Positions 13,655 through 14,770 of a stretch of DNA of 14,770 bases are shown here, piece after piece. Positions within the stretch are counted from its first letter, which is position 1, and every line of letters starts with the position of its first letter. The translations under genes and the position numbers were made by a program. The notes under the pieces are model-generated. The model was not told the origin of the DNA, made no database searches, and was given only the letters and a program-made list of their open reading frames with translations. The stretch lies in assembly GCA_904420235.1 (NCBI GenBank), contig CAJFUS010000029.1, positions 1 through 14,770 on the forward strand, read 5' to 3'. This DNA is from Candidatus Neoanaerotignum tabaqchaliae. Lineage in GTDB: Bacteria; Bacillota; Clostridia; Lachnospirales; Anaerotignaceae.

Positions 13655-14422
13655 TTACTTGTTTCTTTCATAAAGTATTTTTATTCCGGAAAGTGTAAGA
13701 GTAGGGTCGTAAATGTCGAATATCTCCCTTTTTGGGTCTATTATGTTTGCAAGGCCGCCTGTTGCTACAACTTTGGCGTGAGGTATATTAAGACCTTCCT
13801 TAAGGGCGCTTATTATTCCTATGGTTTCTCCTATTCTTCCGGCTACTATGCCTATTTGAAGACTTTTTACGGTGTCTTTGGCTATTATACTGTCGGGCGA
13901 AACAAGTTCTACCTTTGGAAGCTGAGCTGAACGGGAGTAAAGTTCCTCGGCGCAGGTTTTAATTCCGGCTGTTATAAAGCCAGTTATAAACTCGTTTTTC
14001 TCATTAACAACATCAAATGTATTGGCTGTGCCATAGTCTATAACTATTGCCGGAGTGCCGTAAAGCTCCTTAGCCGCTACAATATCAACTATTCTGTCAA
14101 CTCCGCACTCACGAGGATTGTCTCTAACTATTGTTATGCCAAGGTCCATGTCGGCCGATACTATCATAGGTTCTATGCCTATGTATTTTTTTATGCTGTG
14201 AGTAAGAGAATACATTATTGTTGGCACAACTGAGGCTATTATGGCGCCTTTTATGTCTTTCATGTTTATTCCTCCGCTTTGAAGGAAAGAGTTTATTGTT
14301 ATTCCTATCTCATCAGCCGTTTTTAAAAATTGTGTGGCCATTCGCCAAGTTTTAATAAGCGTGTCGCCTTTATAAAGGCCAAGAACCATATTTGTGTTTC
14401 CAACATCTATTACAAGAAGCAT
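13655..14422 (-). CDS. coaX: Type III pantothenate kinase (CoaX), divergent paralog
   Basis: CoaX phosphorylates pantothenate, the first step of coenzyme A synthesis, in the cytoplasm. The 255-aa length is normal. The phosphate-binding motif DVGNTN (6-11), VDRIV (108-112, with D109) and DYGTANTFD (129-137) place the three expected catalytic aspartates at about 6, 109 and 129. C-terminal VATGGLANII (219-228) and DPTLTLSGIKILYERN (239-254) are also typical. Departures from the usual pattern are GVDRIVD instead of GADR-x-VN, TAG (151-153) where families have APG, and GIVAGRIGE where GI(Y/F)YG is usual. It starts 3 nt after the stop of a second coaX gene, and its ribosome binding site (AAGGGGGA) lies inside that gene's last codons, so translation is probably coupled. 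It may be a working kinase, a partner subunit of the upstream protein or a regulatory paralog. Confidence 0.85.
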   Translation of the reverse strand: MLLVIDVGNTNMVLGLYKGDTLIKTWRMATQFLKTADEIGITINSFLQSGGINMKDIKGAIIASVVPTIMYSLTHSIKKYIGIEPMIVSADMDLGITIVRDNPRECGVDRIVDIVAAKELYGTPAIVIDYGTANTFDVVNEKNEFITGFITAGIKTCAEELYSRSAQLPKVELVSPDSIIAKDTVKSLQIGIVAGRIGETIGIISALKEGLNIPHAKVVATGGLANIIDPKREIFDIYDPTLTLSGIKILYERNK

Positions 14423-14425
14423 TTT

Positions 14426-14770
14426 TTATTCCCCCTTATTCATGTCGTATAAAATTCTCATTCCCCTAAATGAGAGGCAGGGGTCATAGGCGTCAAATAT
14501 ATGGTCGGCGCAGTTTATGCTTCTGGCAAAACCGCCGGTGGCGATTACTTTTATGTTTTTATATCCCAGCTCATTTTTAATTCGGTCTATTATATAATGG
14601 GTTTCGCCTATGTGGCCGTAGTATATTCCAGCCTGTATGCACTCCACCATATTTCGGCAGTATATGCTGTTTGGCTTTTTAAGCTCTATTTTTGGAAGCT
14701 GCGCCGTTTTTGAGTACAGTGCCGAGGCGCATATGTCTATTCCGGGCGCTGTTATACCGGTTATAAAAAC
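14426..14770 (-). CDS. coaX: Type III pantothenate kinase (CoaX), N-terminal part outside the window
   Basis: The frame is open to the window edge, so only the C-terminal 114 residues are seen and the ATG at 14650 is internal. They include ITGITAPGI, KTAQLPKIEL, GIYYGHIGE, VIATGGFA and DPCLSFRGMRILYDMN. These match the canonical CoaX pattern, including the APG and YYG elements changed in the downstream paralog. The two proteins share obvious similarity across this part (for example AQLPK-x-EL, ATGG-x-A and the C-terminal block), so they are tandem paralogs. The catalytic N-terminal half cannot be judged here. Confidence 0.85.
   Translation of the reverse strand, partial: VFITGITAPGIDICASALYSKTAQLPKIELKKPNSIYCRNMVECIQAGIYYGHIGETHYIIDRIKNELGYKNIKVIATGGFARSINCADHIFDAYDPCLSFRGMRILYDMNKGE

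Noticed and set aside
1..14770. CRISPR arrays, tRNA or rRNA genes, insertion sequences, prophage genes
   Set aside because: I looked for regularly spaced repeats, cloverleaf-like segments and transposase or integrase motifs and saw none.

Overview
The window is AT-rich and reads like a chromosomal segment of an endospore-forming Firmicute, most likely class Clostridia (a Lachnospirales-type organism is my guess). The reasons are a GerA-type germinant receptor operon, SpoIIR and SleB side by side, heavy use of ATA, AGA and GGA codons, AGGAGG/GGTG-type ribosome binding sites and A/T-rich intrinsic terminators. I see no rRNA, tRNA, CRISPR array, insertion sequence or phage gene.

Layout. (1) 1-1951: a 5'-truncated secreted stalk-domain (copper amine oxidase N-terminal-like) protein and a TolC-family exported coiled-coil protein, closed by a terminator. 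(2) 1957-7023: a sporulation/germination block. It holds GerA, GerB and GerC receptor subunits in overlapping order, then spoIIR (forespore-to-mother-cell signal for pro-sigmaE processing), then sleB (cortex-lytic enzyme). A sigmaG-like promoter sits before gerA. No ypeB follows sleB. (3) 7210-9485: a hairpin, a promoter, an RmlD-like NAD(P)-dependent reductase and an overlapping glutamate/aspartate:cation symporter, then a terminator. (4) 9486-10451: mostly non-coding DNA around a small Cys-rich DUF3795 gene whose strong sigmaA promoter carries a perfect inverted repeat around the -10 box. (5) 10452-12426: a divergent pair, a PPM1/LCMT-type methyltransferase (-) and a D-2-hydroxyacid dehydrogenase (+). 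They are driven by two perfect-consensus sigmaA promoters whose -35 boxes lie only 17 bp apart. (6) 12473-13519: a palindrome, a promoter and an unrecognised 280-aa protein with an EF-hand-like loop. (7) 13655-14770, minus strand: two tandem type III pantothenate kinase (CoaX) paralogs. The upstream one runs off the window and looks canonical; the downstream one has changes in conserved motifs.

The germination block is the clear functional unit. GerA/B/C would sense germinants in the spore inner membrane, SleB would open the cortex during germination, and SpoIIR acts earlier, during engulfment. The other regions look like independent one- or two-gene transcription units. I found no convincing wholly new system. 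The best leads are the tandem divergent coaX pair, the TolC-like protein that seems to lack much of the barrel, the operator-like repeat before the DUF3795 gene, the back-to-back consensus promoters and the unknown EF-hand-like protein. All promoter and operator calls are by eye, and product calls rest on recognised motifs without database searches.
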